Shown: in pieces, positions 22,284-31,156 of the stretch | Layout: each line of letters starts with the position of its first letter | Position numbering within the stretch: position 1 is the stretch's first letter | DNA from: a virus | Virus record (IMG/VR): IMGVR_UViG_3300027759_000167 | Location: 1-41,573 of that record | Strand: one strand, 5' to 3' | DNA: 41,573 nucleotides | Notes under the pieces: generated by a model | Told to the model about the DNA's origin: nothing | Database searches by the model: none | The model's input: only the letters and a program-made list of their open reading frames with translations | Made by a program: the position numbers and the translations under genes

Positions 22284-22568
22284 ATGACAATCGAACAATT
22301 CCGAGGCAATGAAGTGATGGTGACTTCTTTTGCATCTCTACTAAAAACAAACGAGTTCCAGGTCGCACTTGCTATTGTGCGAGAGCTAGGCATACCGCGA
22401 GAGACGGGGGCTCCTGCCGGAGCTACTTTTGCGGAGTGGAATAGCCATCAAAACACGAGGCGCGAGGGGTTCCACCTCGCTTTAGACTCTCTACTCGCCC
22501 TAGGGACGCCAACTCCCAAACGCCGAAACGACCGCGATCTCATGCCGTCACTCTCTAAGGAAGATTAA
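22284..22568 (+). CDS. Conserved head-cluster protein of unknown function
   Basis: A 94-residue mainly helical protein: SFASLLKTNEFQVALAIVRE, then a middle FAEWNSHQNTRREGFHLALD, then a basic/acidic tail. Similar short proteins are encoded between portal and scaffold genes in podoviruses. I see no motif that predicts activity. It starts 1 nt after the zinc protein and ends 5 nt before the scaffold gene. The C-terminal part spans a CCCTAGGG. Confidence 0.6.
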   Translation: MTIEQFRGNEVMVTSFASLLKTNEFQVALAIVRELGIPRETGAPAGATFAEWNSHQNTRREGFHLALDSLLALGTPTPKRRNDRDLMPSLSKED

Positions 22569-22573
22569 CTTTT

Positions 22574-23776
22574 ATGTCAGATACCAACGAAAACACACCC
22601 ACCAACGAAACATCCGCCGAAAACCTTCAAGGTAACGGAGGAATGATGAGCTTTGACGCTGCTTCGGGCATCGCTGAAGCATTTGAAAAACTACAAATCG
22701 CCCCAGAACCGCCTCCTGAGCCTGAGCCCAGCGCCGCGCCTGAGCCTGAAAAGTCTTACGCGAACGACCCCGTCGAGCGTACACGCGTTTTAGACGAGGC
22801 GAGCCGAAGGCTGCGTACCGCTGCTAAGTCAGATAAAGAGGCTCCCGTAGAGTCTGAGCCCGAAAGCTCCGAGGAGCTACCTAAAGAAGCCGCCTCTTTG
22901 AAGAAGTGGGCGGTCAACATGAAGAAGGATTGGAAGGCTGAAAGAAGTCGCCGTGAAGAATTAGAGGCTAAAGTAGCGGAGTTAGAATCAGGACGTAGCG
23001 CGGACGCGCCAGAAGAAGTCCAGCGGCTGCGAGCCCAAAATGAAGAGTATGAGCGGGAACTTCAAATCGCACGCGTAGAGGCTACGCAAGAGTTTAGGGA
23101 TGTAGTGACAATCCCAATGCAGCAGATTAGGGGAACCATCGATTCGTTTGCGTCTAAGTATGAAATGCCGCCAAAAGAAATCTATGAGGCTCTTTCAGAT
23201 GATGACGCGAGCGCCCGCGCTGATAAACTCAGCGACTTGGCGGCAGGAATGAATGACCGCGATAAATACTCTCTCTACGAGCTTGAAAAGCAGTATTTAG
23301 CTGTCGAAGCCACTCGTGAAAAAGTAGTGAGCCACGCCAAGCTCGCGCTTCAAAAAATCCAAGAGCACCGCGAGGAGGAAGCAAAACTTCAGCATGGTGA
23401 GGCTAAGAAGAGATACAGCGCAGCGTTTAACCAAGTATGGGAGATTACACAGCAAAATCTGCCTATGCTTCGACCTATCGAGGGGGACAATGAGTGGAAC
23501 TCGCAGATCAATGGAATCGTGGAGTATGCAGCCAACCCTAATTTCGAGGGTTTAGACGACACAGAGCGAGCGAAAGTCGCCATCCGTTCGGCAGCAGCAC
23601 CGCTTTTAGTAAATCAGTTTCTTCAGCTCTATGGAAAATACCAAGAGCTAGAAAAAGCTATGGGCAAGTATCAAACGGCTACTCCTAGGGCGGGCGGCGG
23701 CACCTCCCCTAGCGCGGCTCCAAAAGAGGAGTTCGAGGGGTTCCTTGAGGCGATTAGCGCCAAATTAAATACTTGA
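22574..23776 (+). CDS. Capsid scaffolding protein
   Basis: A 400-residue acidic protein. Residues 1-90 are low-complexity and rich in Glu/Pro (EPPPEPEPSAAPEPE). A coiled coil spans about 112-175 (RSRREELEAKVAELESG, RLRAQNEEYERELQIA). The second half is helical, and the last residues are basic enough to bind the coat protein. The position between portal and capsid genes and the coiled-coil composition are those of podovirus scaffolds. There is no sign of a protease domain. Confidence 0.75.
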   Translation: MSDTNENTPTNETSAENLQGNGGMMSFDAASGIAEAFEKLQIAPEPPPEPEPSAAPEPEKSYANDPVERTRVLDEASRRLRTAAKSDKEAPVESEPESSEELPKEAASLKKWAVNMKKDWKAERSRREELEAKVAELESGRSADAPEEVQRLRAQNEEYERELQIARVEATQEFRDVVTIPMQQIRGTIDSFASKYEMPPKEIYEALSDDDASARADKLSDLAAGMNDRDKYSLYELEKQYLAVEATREKVVSHAKLALQKIQEHREEEAKLQHGEAKKRYSAAFNQVWEITQQNLPMLRPIEGDNEWNSQINGIVEYAANPNFEGLDDTERAKVAIRSAAAPLLVNQFLQLYGKYQELEKAMGKYQTATPRAGGGTSPSAAPKEEFEGFLEAISAKLNT

Positions 23777-23817
23777 AAATAGCACGTTGACGGTTACGCG
23801 GTTATTATGCTATTTTC
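23775..23817 (+). repeat. 10-bp inverted repeat before the capsid gene
   Basis: GAAAATAGCA and TGCTATTTTC (perfect arms, 23775-23784 and 23808-23817) are separated by 23 nt that contain TTGACG (23787-23792). A second TTGACG lies at 23853. The pair could be an operator around a promoter, or a weak attenuator between scaffold and capsid genes. Confidence 0.5.
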
Positions 23818-23900
23818 ATTTCGACGCTGCTTGCAGGCGGTTAATCTGCATGTTGACGCTGGTTACGGCGGTAAAAGTAACAAAACTTAGTATCGCGGTT

Positions 23901-23916
23901 TAATAACCACGCAACC
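23901..23916 (+). promoter_or_regulatory. TAATAACC-type box (TAATAACCACGCAACC) before the capsid gene
   Basis: It ends 31 nt before the capsid ATG. It is followed by an A/C-rich leader whose end, AACATAATAAT, resembles that of the fibre gene at 13321. The capsid gene is likely the most expressed gene, so this copy is the best one for testing function. Confidence 0.6.
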
Positions 23917-23947
23917 CAACATTCAGATAACCAACTAACATAATAAT

Positions 23948-25255
23948 ATGGCAGCATTACAAAACATTGAACAACTCTTCGTAGAGTGGGGCGGTCTTAT
24001 CCGCAACAACGTCGCGAAGAACATCATAACCTCCGACTTCTATCTCAAATATCTTCCAAAAGATAAATGGGTTGACGGTCAGGGCAACCAAATCAGCTAC
24101 CCCATCTACGAGCGTTCGCTCTCTAGCTCGGCAGTCAGCACCCCTGGCGGCGTGACTTTTGAGAACTGGAATTCTTCTGGTGGAGACGGCGACAATGCCA
24201 CCAAGACTGGAACCTACACAGCGAGCCCCACAAACTCCAACCTCGTTGGCGCTAATGGCGGATCGCTCTCCCGTAGTGGAACGCTTGGCGGCGGTAGCAA
24301 CATCGTAGGTCAGAAGATTGATTCTTTCGGCGTAACGATCCGCACCATGTCGCTCAAAAAAGCGGCTTTGAACAGCCCTGACATCTGCTTGGACGATCTT
24401 CAGTTCGCATGGCAGGTCGAAGACCAAGTCAAGAACGTCGTTCGCGTCCTCTCTGAGAACACGAAGTATGTCTGGACGAACACCTACCAAGACGAATATA
24501 TTACCGCTTGCGGTTACAAATCTGTCGCCAAGGCAAGCTTCGACCCCTTGACAACCTCCTTCGCGGCTACTCCAGCTACGAGCAAGCTCACTTGGGGAAT
24601 CCTCGAAGCGATCTACGAGCAACTCGGCTATCAAGGTGGCTCGATCAACCCGTTCAAACGTGTTGACGAGATGACTCCGATCTACGCTGTTGTCGGTGAA
24701 CGCTACACGTTCTCCGACCTCAAGCGCCAAGACGCCAATGTTCGTGACGACTATCGTTACGCTTACATGGGCAGTGGAGAAAGCAACCCCATGATGGCTG
24801 CTCCTGGGATGAACACCATCACCCGTGGATTCCAATTCTTCACGGTGGAGCTTCCTCCTCGCTACACATTTGACGCCACTACTGGCACTTGGAATCGCGT
24901 ATACCCTTACGCACCAACCGCAACGAGCCGTGGAATGAAATGGGAAATCAGCGATGCCTATAAACTCGCTCCTTACACAGACACCGTCGTCTACCACCAA
25001 GATGTGATGAAAGTTCTCACACCTTCTGCTCGCACCAGCAAGGGTGGCGGAATGACCTACAACCCATCCTACTCATGGGCTGGTGAATTCGTCTGGCGCA
25101 ACATCCCCGACCGCGACTCCAACATTGATGGATCGACAGGCTTCTTCCGTGCGCTTTACGCCTTCGGAACGAAGGTTGAGCGTCCTGACCTAGGGTTCGT
25201 GGTACGCCACCTCCGCTGTGTCACCCGCGCTAACGATCTGGCTGCTTGTTCCTAA
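23948..25255 (+). CDS. Major capsid protein
   Basis: A 435-residue protein with N-terminal MAALQNIEQLFVEWGGLIRN, then FYLKYLPKDKWVDGQGNQIS, a Gly/Ser/Thr-rich loop (around 55-110) and mixed alpha/beta sequence afterwards. It is called capsid from its position right after the scaffold, its strong G-poor leader, its size and its even codon usage. I do not recognise a textbook HK97 motif. The virion shell would be about 435 residues per subunit with no obvious cleaved prodomain. A strong hairpin follows the stop. Confidence 0.75.
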   Translation: MAALQNIEQLFVEWGGLIRNNVAKNIITSDFYLKYLPKDKWVDGQGNQISYPIYERSLSSSAVSTPGGVTFENWNSSGGDGDNATKTGTYTASPTNSNLVGANGGSLSRSGTLGGGSNIVGQKIDSFGVTIRTMSLKKAALNSPDICLDDLQFAWQVEDQVKNVVRVLSENTKYVWTNTYQDEYITACGYKSVAKASFDPLTTSFAATPATSKLTWGILEAIYEQLGYQGGSINPFKRVDEMTPIYAVVGERYTFSDLKRQDANVRDDYRYAYMGSGESNPMMAAPGMNTITRGFQFFTVELPPRYTFDATTGTWNRVYPYAPTATSRGMKWEISDAYKLAPYTDTVVYHQDVMKVLTPSARTSKGGGMTYNPSYSWAGEFVWRNIPDRDSNIDGSTGFFRALYAFGTKVERPDLGFVVRHLRCVTRANDLAACS

Positions 25256-25271
25256 GTCGTAGCTTCAACAT

Positions 25272-25299
25272 CCGCCTCCGGCCCTAGGGTCGGGGGCGG
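25272..25299 (+). terminator. Strong GC hairpin after the capsid gene
   Basis: A 12-bp stem (25272-25283 with 25288-25299, two G-U pairs) closes a CTAG loop and has CCCTAGGG at its top. There is no T-run after it, so it would be a pause, RNA-stabilising or factor-dependent element more than a classical terminator. Confidence 0.55.
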
Positions 25300-25340
25300 C
25301 ATTGAGGTTGTGATGAACACACCTGCGCAGAAAAAATAAT

Positions 25341-25592
25341 ATGGCTGATTTAACATTCCCAATGCCGGAAGGCTTCACGCTACCAGAAGGGGCCGACAAG
25401 GGCTCTTTTGAGGCGCTTGCAACTCTTGAGCTTGAAGGTGACGGTGGTATGCTGTGCCTAAAGGCAATCGATGGCGTTCCACTTCCGTCGTCTGAAAAAG
25501 AAATGGCGTCTGAAAAAGACGAGTATGCCAAGGCGACAAATCCCGACACGGGCGATTTCCAAGAAGCTATGTCGATGGGAATGTCACGTTAA
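25341..25592 (+). CDS. Small acidic protein after the capsid gene
   Basis: An 83-residue protein, MADLTFPMPEGFTLPEGADK, then FEALATLELEGDGGMLCLKA and a helical acidic tail with a short SEKE/SEKDE repeat. Small acidic proteins with the 'F-P-M-P-E-GF' start follow capsid genes in several podoviruses and may be capsid-associated. No function is known. No SD; the ATG follows AAAAAATAAT. Confidence 0.55.
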   Translation: MADLTFPMPEGFTLPEGADKGSFEALATLELEGDGGMLCLKAIDGVPLPSSEKEMASEKDEYAKATNPDTGDFQEAMSMGMSR

Positions 25593-25610
25593 ATTAGAAA
25601 AACTAAAAAT

Positions 25611-25805
25611 ATGTTCGATCCAACAGCACTAACATTAGCGAATAGACAACTTCAAAAGGGCATCTCCCCTGGCGTTCAAGCGAGTGGTCCGTTCAAAAAC
25701 ATAATCTCGCAAGCTCAAGGGAGAAACATCCCCCGCGTTTCTCTTTTTAAGAATAAATCAAAAGCGCAAAATGTACGCGCCGCAACAGTGGCAGCGACGA
25801 TGTAA
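25611..25805 (+). CDS. Small basic protein of unknown function
   Basis: A 64-residue basic protein with no membrane segment: LTLANRQLQKGISPG, FKNIISQAQGRNIPRVSL and a tail KNKSKAQNVRAATVAATM. It is placed between the capsid-associated gene and the nozzle gene with gaps of 18 and 3 nt, which supports translation. It may be a virion minor component. I do not recognise the family. Confidence 0.45.
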   Translation: MFDPTALTLANRQLQKGISPGVQASGPFKNIISQAQGRNIPRVSLFKNKSKAQNVRAATVAATM

Positions 25806-25808
25806 AAC

Positions 25809-27974
25809 ATGATAAATGACAAGCTCAGGCTAGTTGACGGTTTCCGTGGCTTACCTGGAGGTGTCGATGGTAGCCAAGACCCCGAACTCACGCCCGCCAC
25901 ATCGGTTTACCATGCAGAAAATGTAATATTCCGAGGCGGGGCAGGCCCTAGGACGCGCTCTGGATTTACCTACGTCAAGCTGGAAGGTGCTGGGGCCTTC
26001 TATGGAGCAACTAATGTTCAATGTGCTGCCGTTTTTGAACCGCCCGCCCGCGACCCCGTAATTGTTTTAGTCGTTGATGGCACAGTTTTAGTAGTAAACG
26101 TCCGCACTAAAATATGTACGAGGGTTACTAAAACTGAGGACGGAAAATCCCTTGAGCAGTTCACTAACAAAACTAAGCCTTGTTACGCCTGCCAAGTCGA
26201 GGAGTTTCTTGTCATACAAGATGGTTCTCCTTATAACGATGGCTGGACTAACGGGCCGAAAATTTTAAGTTTTAAGAGCGACGGCACTCCTTTCTTAGAG
26301 CTGACCTCTAAGTATTGCCAAGGTAACAAACTGACGCGTATGCCGTCTGGGGCTCAAATGGTTTATGGGCAGGGAAGATTATTTGTAGCGAGTGCTTCCG
26401 GTAGAGAAATTATAGCTGGCGACATTGCTTTTGGTGGAAGTCTACAAGCAACTTCGATAGTCACTTCAGCGCCGGAAACAGTAGGGCGCACAAAAGTAAC
26501 AACCGCAGCAGCTCACGACTTTATTGTAGGGGACTATGTAACTATTACGGGGCATAGCAACCCGATTAACTCTTCGTTTAGGGTTGAGGCAGCACCTTCA
26601 AAGACCGAGTTTTCTATAAATGCTACAACCACTGCTGAAGGGGCTGGGGGGTACGCAACTGAGTTTACTGCGGGTAAATCTAGTGATGCTTTAAATTTTA
26701 GTGAGACCACTTTTATTAACGAGGGTGGTAATCTGCTGATCCCTCTCTATATGGGGCCTATTAAGTTTTTAACTTTTTTGCCAGTCCAAGACGTAGCTAC
26801 AGGTCAAGGGGATTTGATTGCGATGGGCGCGAATGGCGCGGTTAGTTTCTCAGTGACGGTACCGAGAGATAAATGGAAGGAAACAGTAGGATTTCAGCGC
26901 GTGCTATTTTCCGACATTGGATCACTTTCAAGTTCTAGTGTTTGCATAAATGGGGACATTTATTTTCGTTCTAGGCAGGGAAATGGGATTCGCACTTACC
27001 GAAGCGCCCGATCGGAGTTTGGGGGGTTTGGCATGGCTCCGATCTCCGCTGAGTTAGACCGTGTGTTTTCACAGGAGACAATCTCCTATTTATCACAAGT
27101 TTCAATGATTCATTTTGATGATCGGCTATTGATTACTTGCGATCCCGTCAAAACAAACAACAAGCTAACCTACAAGGGCATAATACCACTAGATTTTAGA
27201 CCTTGCTCTGTAAATAACGGTAAGACGGGAGCAATTTACGACGGGGTCTGGAGGGGCTTATTAGTTGTTCAGCTACTAAAAATAACCCTAGATAGTGAGG
27301 ACCGTGCCTTTGCAATATGCTACCACGATAACCTGTTTCAGGTGTGGGAAATAACTAAAGACGCGTATGTGGATAAAAATCCCCAAGAAAAGGATTCTGC
27401 AATCAAGTCTTTAGTTCTCACAAGGGGGTATGAATTTGAATCCCCATTCTCAGAGAAGAAGTTATTGCATGGAGATTTGTGGTTTAGTGATTTGGGCGGG
27501 GTGAGCACTAAAAAATTTGAAGTGGATTTAAAGTTTCGGCCTGACTCAAACCCAAATTGGACTGACTGGGGAAACTGGAACCTGTGTTTCACTGAAGGGG
27601 CTACTGGGGCTGCTCGTGGGTATTCTGAACTGAGGGCCGCTGTCCCCCCTGAAGGGAGCAATGGTTTTACTAAACGGTTAATTGGTCGAGGCTACGACTT
27701 TAAATTGCGGATCGCATGGCGTGGGCGGGGGAAACTTGAAAAGCTAATATCTCACGCAGTTCAGACGGTCGAGGCTGTCGGGGCAAGTTCGGTTGCGGAT
27801 TCTTGCATTCGCGTCAACCACGACAGCAGTACTGACACGCTCGACTACAAGGCTTGGGAATTTGACGGAACCATTACCCCGTATTCAATTTTACTACTAG
27901 TCGGGGGAACGGACTTTTTAATAACAGAAACCAACGACCTTATATCAGGAGAACTAGAATACATATCTAATTAA
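25809..27974 (+). CDS. Tail nozzle/tubular protein (T7 gp12-like by role)
   Basis: A 721-residue beta-rich protein. The N-terminal DGFRGLPGGVDGSQDPELTP and NVIFRGGAGPRTRSGFTYVK (around 8-57) resemble the beginnings of podovirus tail tubular B/nozzle proteins, which carry 'N-x-x-RxG-x-x-RPGF'. QVEEFLVIQDGSPYNDGW follows. It would form the distal hexameric nozzle of a short tail. It is the largest tail gene outside the internal proteins and precedes the connector-like genes. Confidence 0.65.
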   Translation: MINDKLRLVDGFRGLPGGVDGSQDPELTPATSVYHAENVIFRGGAGPRTRSGFTYVKLEGAGAFYGATNVQCAAVFEPPARDPVIVLVVDGTVLVVNVRTKICTRVTKTEDGKSLEQFTNKTKPCYACQVEEFLVIQDGSPYNDGWTNGPKILSFKSDGTPFLELTSKYCQGNKLTRMPSGAQMVYGQGRLFVASASGREIIAGDIAFGGSLQATSIVTSAPETVGRTKVTTAAAHDFIVGDYVTITGHSNPINSSFRVEAAPSKTEFSINATTTAEGAGGYATEFTAGKSSDALNFSETTFINEGGNLLIPLYMGPIKFLTFLPVQDVATGQGDLIAMGANGAVSFSVTVPRDKWKETVGFQRVLFSDIGSLSSSSVCINGDIYFRSRQGNGIRTYRSARSEFGGFGMAPISAELDRVFSQETISYLSQVSMIHFDDRLLITCDPVKTNNKLTYKGIIPLDFRPCSVNNGKTGAIYDGVWRGLLVVQLLKITLDSEDRAFAICYHDNLFQVWEITKDAYVDKNPQEKDSAIKSLVLTRGYEFESPFSEKKLLHGDLWFSDLGGVSTKKFEVDLKFRPDSNPNWTDWGNWNLCFTEGATGAARGYSELRAAVPPEGSNGFTKRLIGRGYDFKLRIAWRGRGKLEKLISHAVQTVEAVGASSVADSCIRVNHDSSTDTLDYKAWEFDGTITPYSILLLVGGTDFLITETNDLISGELEYISN

Positions 27975-27979
27975 GTTTT

Positions 27980-28588
27980 ATGGCAAACAAAACAATTTCA
28001 CAACTCACTGAAAATAACGCCCCCGATGGGTCGGACTATTTTGTTGTTTGGGACTCTAGCACGAGTCAAACAACAAAACTTAAAGCTGAGAACCTCGATA
28101 AAATCATATACCGAACGGCGCGTACAAATACAACCGTCGCGGCTGCAAAAATGATTCCTATTACCAGCTCTGCGGGGGTGACCGAGGATATTTCATTTGA
28201 AGATTTTAACAGCAAGCTTATTATCGAGACGGCTAACCTTAAAGCAAACGCAATAACCTCCGATAAGTTAGCTGCGAACATTCGCGAGTCGCCGTGGATT
28301 GAAAAAACCACTACCTACCAAGCTGTTGAGTATGATCGTATTTTGGCAGATACTTCGGCAGCGGCCTTCAGTATAACACTGCCAAAAATCCCAGCGGTGT
28401 ATGAGTGGTTAATAATCTCGGATGTGAGGCGGACTTGGGACACGAAAAACCTGACTGTGAAAAGGGATGCAAAGACGACGCTCATAAATGGCTTGGCCGA
28501 AGACCTTGTGTGCGATGTGACCGCAGAACTCATTTTCCGATACGAAGGTAAAGCTGACGGCTGGAGGGTATACGCTTATGGCTACTAG
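27980..28588 (+). CDS. Tail protein, possible fibre-docking protein
   Basis: A 202-residue protein. The start KTISQLTENNAPDGSDYFVV then WDSSTSQTTKLKAENL is a standard phage fibre/tail-protein head. ANAITSDKLAANI is a linker typical of fibres. The end, FSITLPKIPAVYEWLIISDV ... LTVKRDAKTTLINGLAED ... RYEGKADGWRV, is a beta domain common to phage tail proteins. It probably attaches a fibre to the tail. Its last codons overlap the next gene by 11 nt. Confidence 0.6.
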   Translation: MANKTISQLTENNAPDGSDYFVVWDSSTSQTTKLKAENLDKIIYRTARTNTTVAAAKMIPITSSAGVTEDISFEDFNSKLIIETANLKANAITSDKLAANIRESPWIEKTTTYQAVEYDRILADTSAAAFSITLPKIPAVYEWLIISDVRRTWDTKNLTVKRDAKTTLINGLAEDLVCDVTAELIFRYEGKADGWRVYAYGY

Positions 28589-29216
28589 TTTTACAGATGC
28601 GTGTGACGCTCTAGCAAGCTGCGTCGATAACGGGGTGGCGAGTACCGATACGCGGGTGGCTAAAAGAGTCAATGAAGCCCAACGCAGGCTGATTGACCAG
28701 TATAATTTCCTTGTGAGGAGAGAGGAATTACAAAGCACCCATCTTTTCTACACGCCGAACCCCACTAACCTTATCTTCGATAATATCGATGCGACAAAGG
28801 TGATGATCTTATCACTCTGGCGTGAAGAGAATAATGAGCTGGAGATGGCGGCGGTGCTAGAGAAGAAAGCGATAGATATGGTCGAGCGCGACATCTTGCA
28901 AGCCGTGGAGACAGATAGGCGAGATGTTTATCAGGGTCTCGAAGCGGGATCATACAATACTCTAGGCGGGCTCGTCGGTAGACTCGGGTTAGAGGTAATC
29001 GCCAGGTACCGCATAACCCCAGATAGAATGCGTTCGTATGTCCGCGCTAGTTACCGCATGGCAGTAGACCATCATAACTACATAGTTCGTAGAGAGTCGC
29101 TGCACCTCCCAGCGATTACCGATAATACCCTTTCTTTTGACTCTGCGGAGTTAAAAATATCTCCAGAAATTATCCGAGAATTAGTAATCAACCAAGTAAC
29201 CCAAGATAACACCTAA
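28578..29216 (+). CDS. Connector-like protein A (module copies 1 and 2)
   Basis: A 212-residue helical protein. Residues about 23-53 (RVAKRVNEAQRRLIDQYNFL then VRREEL) are a part-copy, and residues about 90-205 are a full copy of a module. In full copies the module has MVERDILQAVETDRR, then a GGLVGRLGLEVIARYR stretch, then SYRMAVDHHNYIVRRE and a beta end. The RVNEAQRRLI style is that of podovirus head-tail adaptor proteins. The same module recurs in the next two genes. It overlaps the preceding gene. Confidence 0.6.
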   Translation: MATSFTDACDALASCVDNGVASTDTRVAKRVNEAQRRLIDQYNFLVRREELQSTHLFYTPNPTNLIFDNIDATKVMILSLWREENNELEMAAVLEKKAIDMVERDILQAVETDRRDVYQGLEAGSYNTLGGLVGRLGLEVIARYRITPDRMRSYVRASYRMAVDHHNYIVRRESLHLPAITDNTLSFDSAELKISPEIIRELVINQVTQDNT

Positions 29217-29217
29217 T

Positions 29218-30096
29218 ATGGCACAACAAGACGCAAACGACTCGCTGCGAAATGCAGCAGACCCAACAAAAATATCCGCATTTGACCTCATCGAGCGCAA
29301 CATCATGCGCGACGTCGAGGGAGATCGCAAAACGCAGTTCCAAGCCCTCGAATCGTCCGGCAACCAAAACACTTTCGGGGGGTTGGTAGGTCGAATTGGG
29401 TTGGAAACCTTTGACAAATACGGAAGTACTGTGTCGCGGGTGGCGAGCTATGTAAACCAAGCTCACCAAATGTCAATCGACCACCACAACTTTCTCGTCC
29501 GCCGCGAGGAGTTAAACGAAACGGGTGCAACGGAAATGACGTTTGTTGCTAAAGACATTGCCAATACCACGGATAAAGCATTCACGTTTGACGCTAGGGT
29601 TCCTTCTGAAGTGATCCGAATGCTTTCGGTTGCCCTTATGATGATGGACGCGGGGGTGCCAATATCGGAATCCGTAGGCATGAAGCAGCAGGCAGTAGCC
29701 CTCATTGAGAGAAATGTAGTCACTGCGGTAGAGAAAGCTCGTCGGGGGGCATTTCAAACCCTAGCTACTGCGTCTAACCAAAATACATTTGGCGGACTGG
29801 CGGGTCGCATTGGGCTTGAGACCGTAGCCCGCTACCGCCTCTCTGCCGATCGTATCAAATCCTACATCAATCAAGCTTACCAATCAGCGATAGACCATCA
29901 CAACTTTATCGCTCGCCGCGAGACGTTCGACAGGGCTGCATTGACCTTTACTCCACTCACACTAAATAGCGATATATTCTCAAACGTCATCCCCGCCGAA
30001 GTCGTTCGGCTGATCGTGCTGTCCTACATCCAGAACGATCAGGCTGCAACTCCAACGGCAGGCCCCCTAACCGCATTGGCAGAAAGACAATCGTAG
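29218..30096 (+). CDS. Connector-like protein B (module copies 3 and 4)
   Basis: A 292-residue protein containing two complete modules. Copy 3 (around 20-140) has DLIERNIMRDVEGDRK, NTFGGLVGRIGLE and AHQMSIDHHNFLVRREEL. Copy 4 (around 160-285) has ALIERNVVTAVEKARR, NTFGGLAGRIGLE and AYQSAIDHHNFIARRE. The two halves are clearly alike, which shows an internal tandem duplication. It starts 1 nt after protein A and ends 1 nt before protein C, so the three are made together and may form one ring or stacked rings. Confidence 0.65.
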   Translation: MAQQDANDSLRNAADPTKISAFDLIERNIMRDVEGDRKTQFQALESSGNQNTFGGLVGRIGLETFDKYGSTVSRVASYVNQAHQMSIDHHNFLVRREELNETGATEMTFVAKDIANTTDKAFTFDARVPSEVIRMLSVALMMMDAGVPISESVGMKQQAVALIERNVVTAVEKARRGAFQTLATASNQNTFGGLAGRIGLETVARYRLSADRIKSYINQAYQSAIDHHNFIARRETFDRAALTFTPLTLNSDIFSNVIPAEVVRLIVLSYIQNDQAATPTAGPLTALAERQS

Positions 30097-30097
30097 C

Positions 30098-31156
30098 ATG
30101 GAGTCACAACAACCGACAGATAGGTACCGTTCAGAAGCTTTTGATCTTTTAGAGCGCAACATTGCTGCTGCTGTCGAAAAGGATCGCAGTAGCGTGACGG
30201 GAGATGTCGGCAGGCTTCATAACGAGCTTGTTTTGGGATTAACTGTCCCGACTGCTCGTATGACTAAGCTTTTAAACCAAGCGGTATCTGACATAATGTC
30301 GCACCAAAGCTTCTTGCAGAGGGGCGATGATGATTTAATGGCCCCACCAGCGGCAACTTTTGAACAGAAGAAGGCACTCGTTGAGAGCTACCTAGCTAAT
30401 TCTTCGGGGTCTACGGATCAGGCGAATGTTTTGAAGAAAGGCGCCCTAGAGTTTGTAGAACGCGACTATAAAGCCCAAGTAGAGTCAACTCGCCGTGATG
30501 ATAGGCTCGCTCTTTCTCTGACGGCACCAACTTCATTCGGATACTACTGGGGGAGAATCGGGCTAGGGTTTGACGGCGTGTTGGGTTTTTCCAATAACCT
30601 CATCAAGCAAGCCGTTACTTCGGCGGAGGAATCTCTTATGAACGCGGGGAAGTGGGTCGGAACCGTGGCAGAGTACACGCTCACGTTGAGCGCGAGCGGG
30701 GAAGTGTTTTTGCCGCGTGAGATTGATACGGTTCTCTTTACCTCGTTTGACGGGGACCCGCGCCCTGTGCATGATAGGTATGCGGGATATATGCGAGGGG
30801 GTAGTGGGGTTAAGTCGTTGGATAATACAGGCAGAAGCGGATTCTCTGACTTGGGAAATGCGGTTGACCCTGCGGACGGAAAAACAAAACGAAAATACTT
30901 TGTATCCGTTCCCACTGAGGGAGAGCAGACTGAGGTTCGCTACCTAGCAAAACGGAGGTTTGTTCCGCACGTTTTAGATACAGAGAAAATGTATTTAGAC
31001 AACTATAGTGCGGTGGAACAGGCTGCGCTGGCGATCTTAACGCAGGGCAAGATGGGGGTTTTTGAGGCCGCTAAAAAACTCCTCGCGGACCAAGTCGCTC
31101 AAGATTTTTTCAAGTCTCAGATTTGGAGCCCTAGGAAGATAAATTCATTGCGGTAG
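30098..31156 (+). CDS. Connector-like protein C (module copies 5 and 6, adaptor C-terminus)
   Basis: A 352-residue protein. The module recurs in more diverged form at about 14-85 (FDLLERNIAAAVEKDR ... LLNQAVSDIMSHQSFLQR) and 108-185 (LEFVERDYKAQVESTRR ... GYYWGRIGLGFDGVLGFS). The rest, SGEVFLPREIDTVLFTSFDG and AKRRFVPHVLDTEKMYLDNY, is a conserved podovirus connector/tail pattern (gp11-like by role). This gene is probably the ancestral connector from which the modules of A and B were copied; that order is inferred. Confidence 0.6.
   Translation: MESQQPTDRYRSEAFDLLERNIAAAVEKDRSSVTGDVGRLHNELVLGLTVPTARMTKLLNQAVSDIMSHQSFLQRGDDDLMAPPAATFEQKKALVESYLANSSGSTDQANVLKKGALEFVERDYKAQVESTRRDDRLALSLTAPTSFGYYWGRIGLGFDGVLGFSNNLIKQAVTSAEESLMNAGKWVGTVAEYTLTLSASGEVFLPREIDTVLFTSFDGDPRPVHDRYAGYMRGGSGVKSLDNTGRSGFSDLGNAVDPADGKTKRKYFVSVPTEGEQTEVRYLAKRRFVPHVLDTEKMYLDNYSAVEQAALAILTQGKMGVFEAAKKLLADQVAQDFFKSQIWSPRKINSLR

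Noticed and set aside
25314-25340. An 8-codon reading frame (MNTPAQKK) before the 25341 gene
   Set aside because: Too short and without support; more likely just leader sequence.
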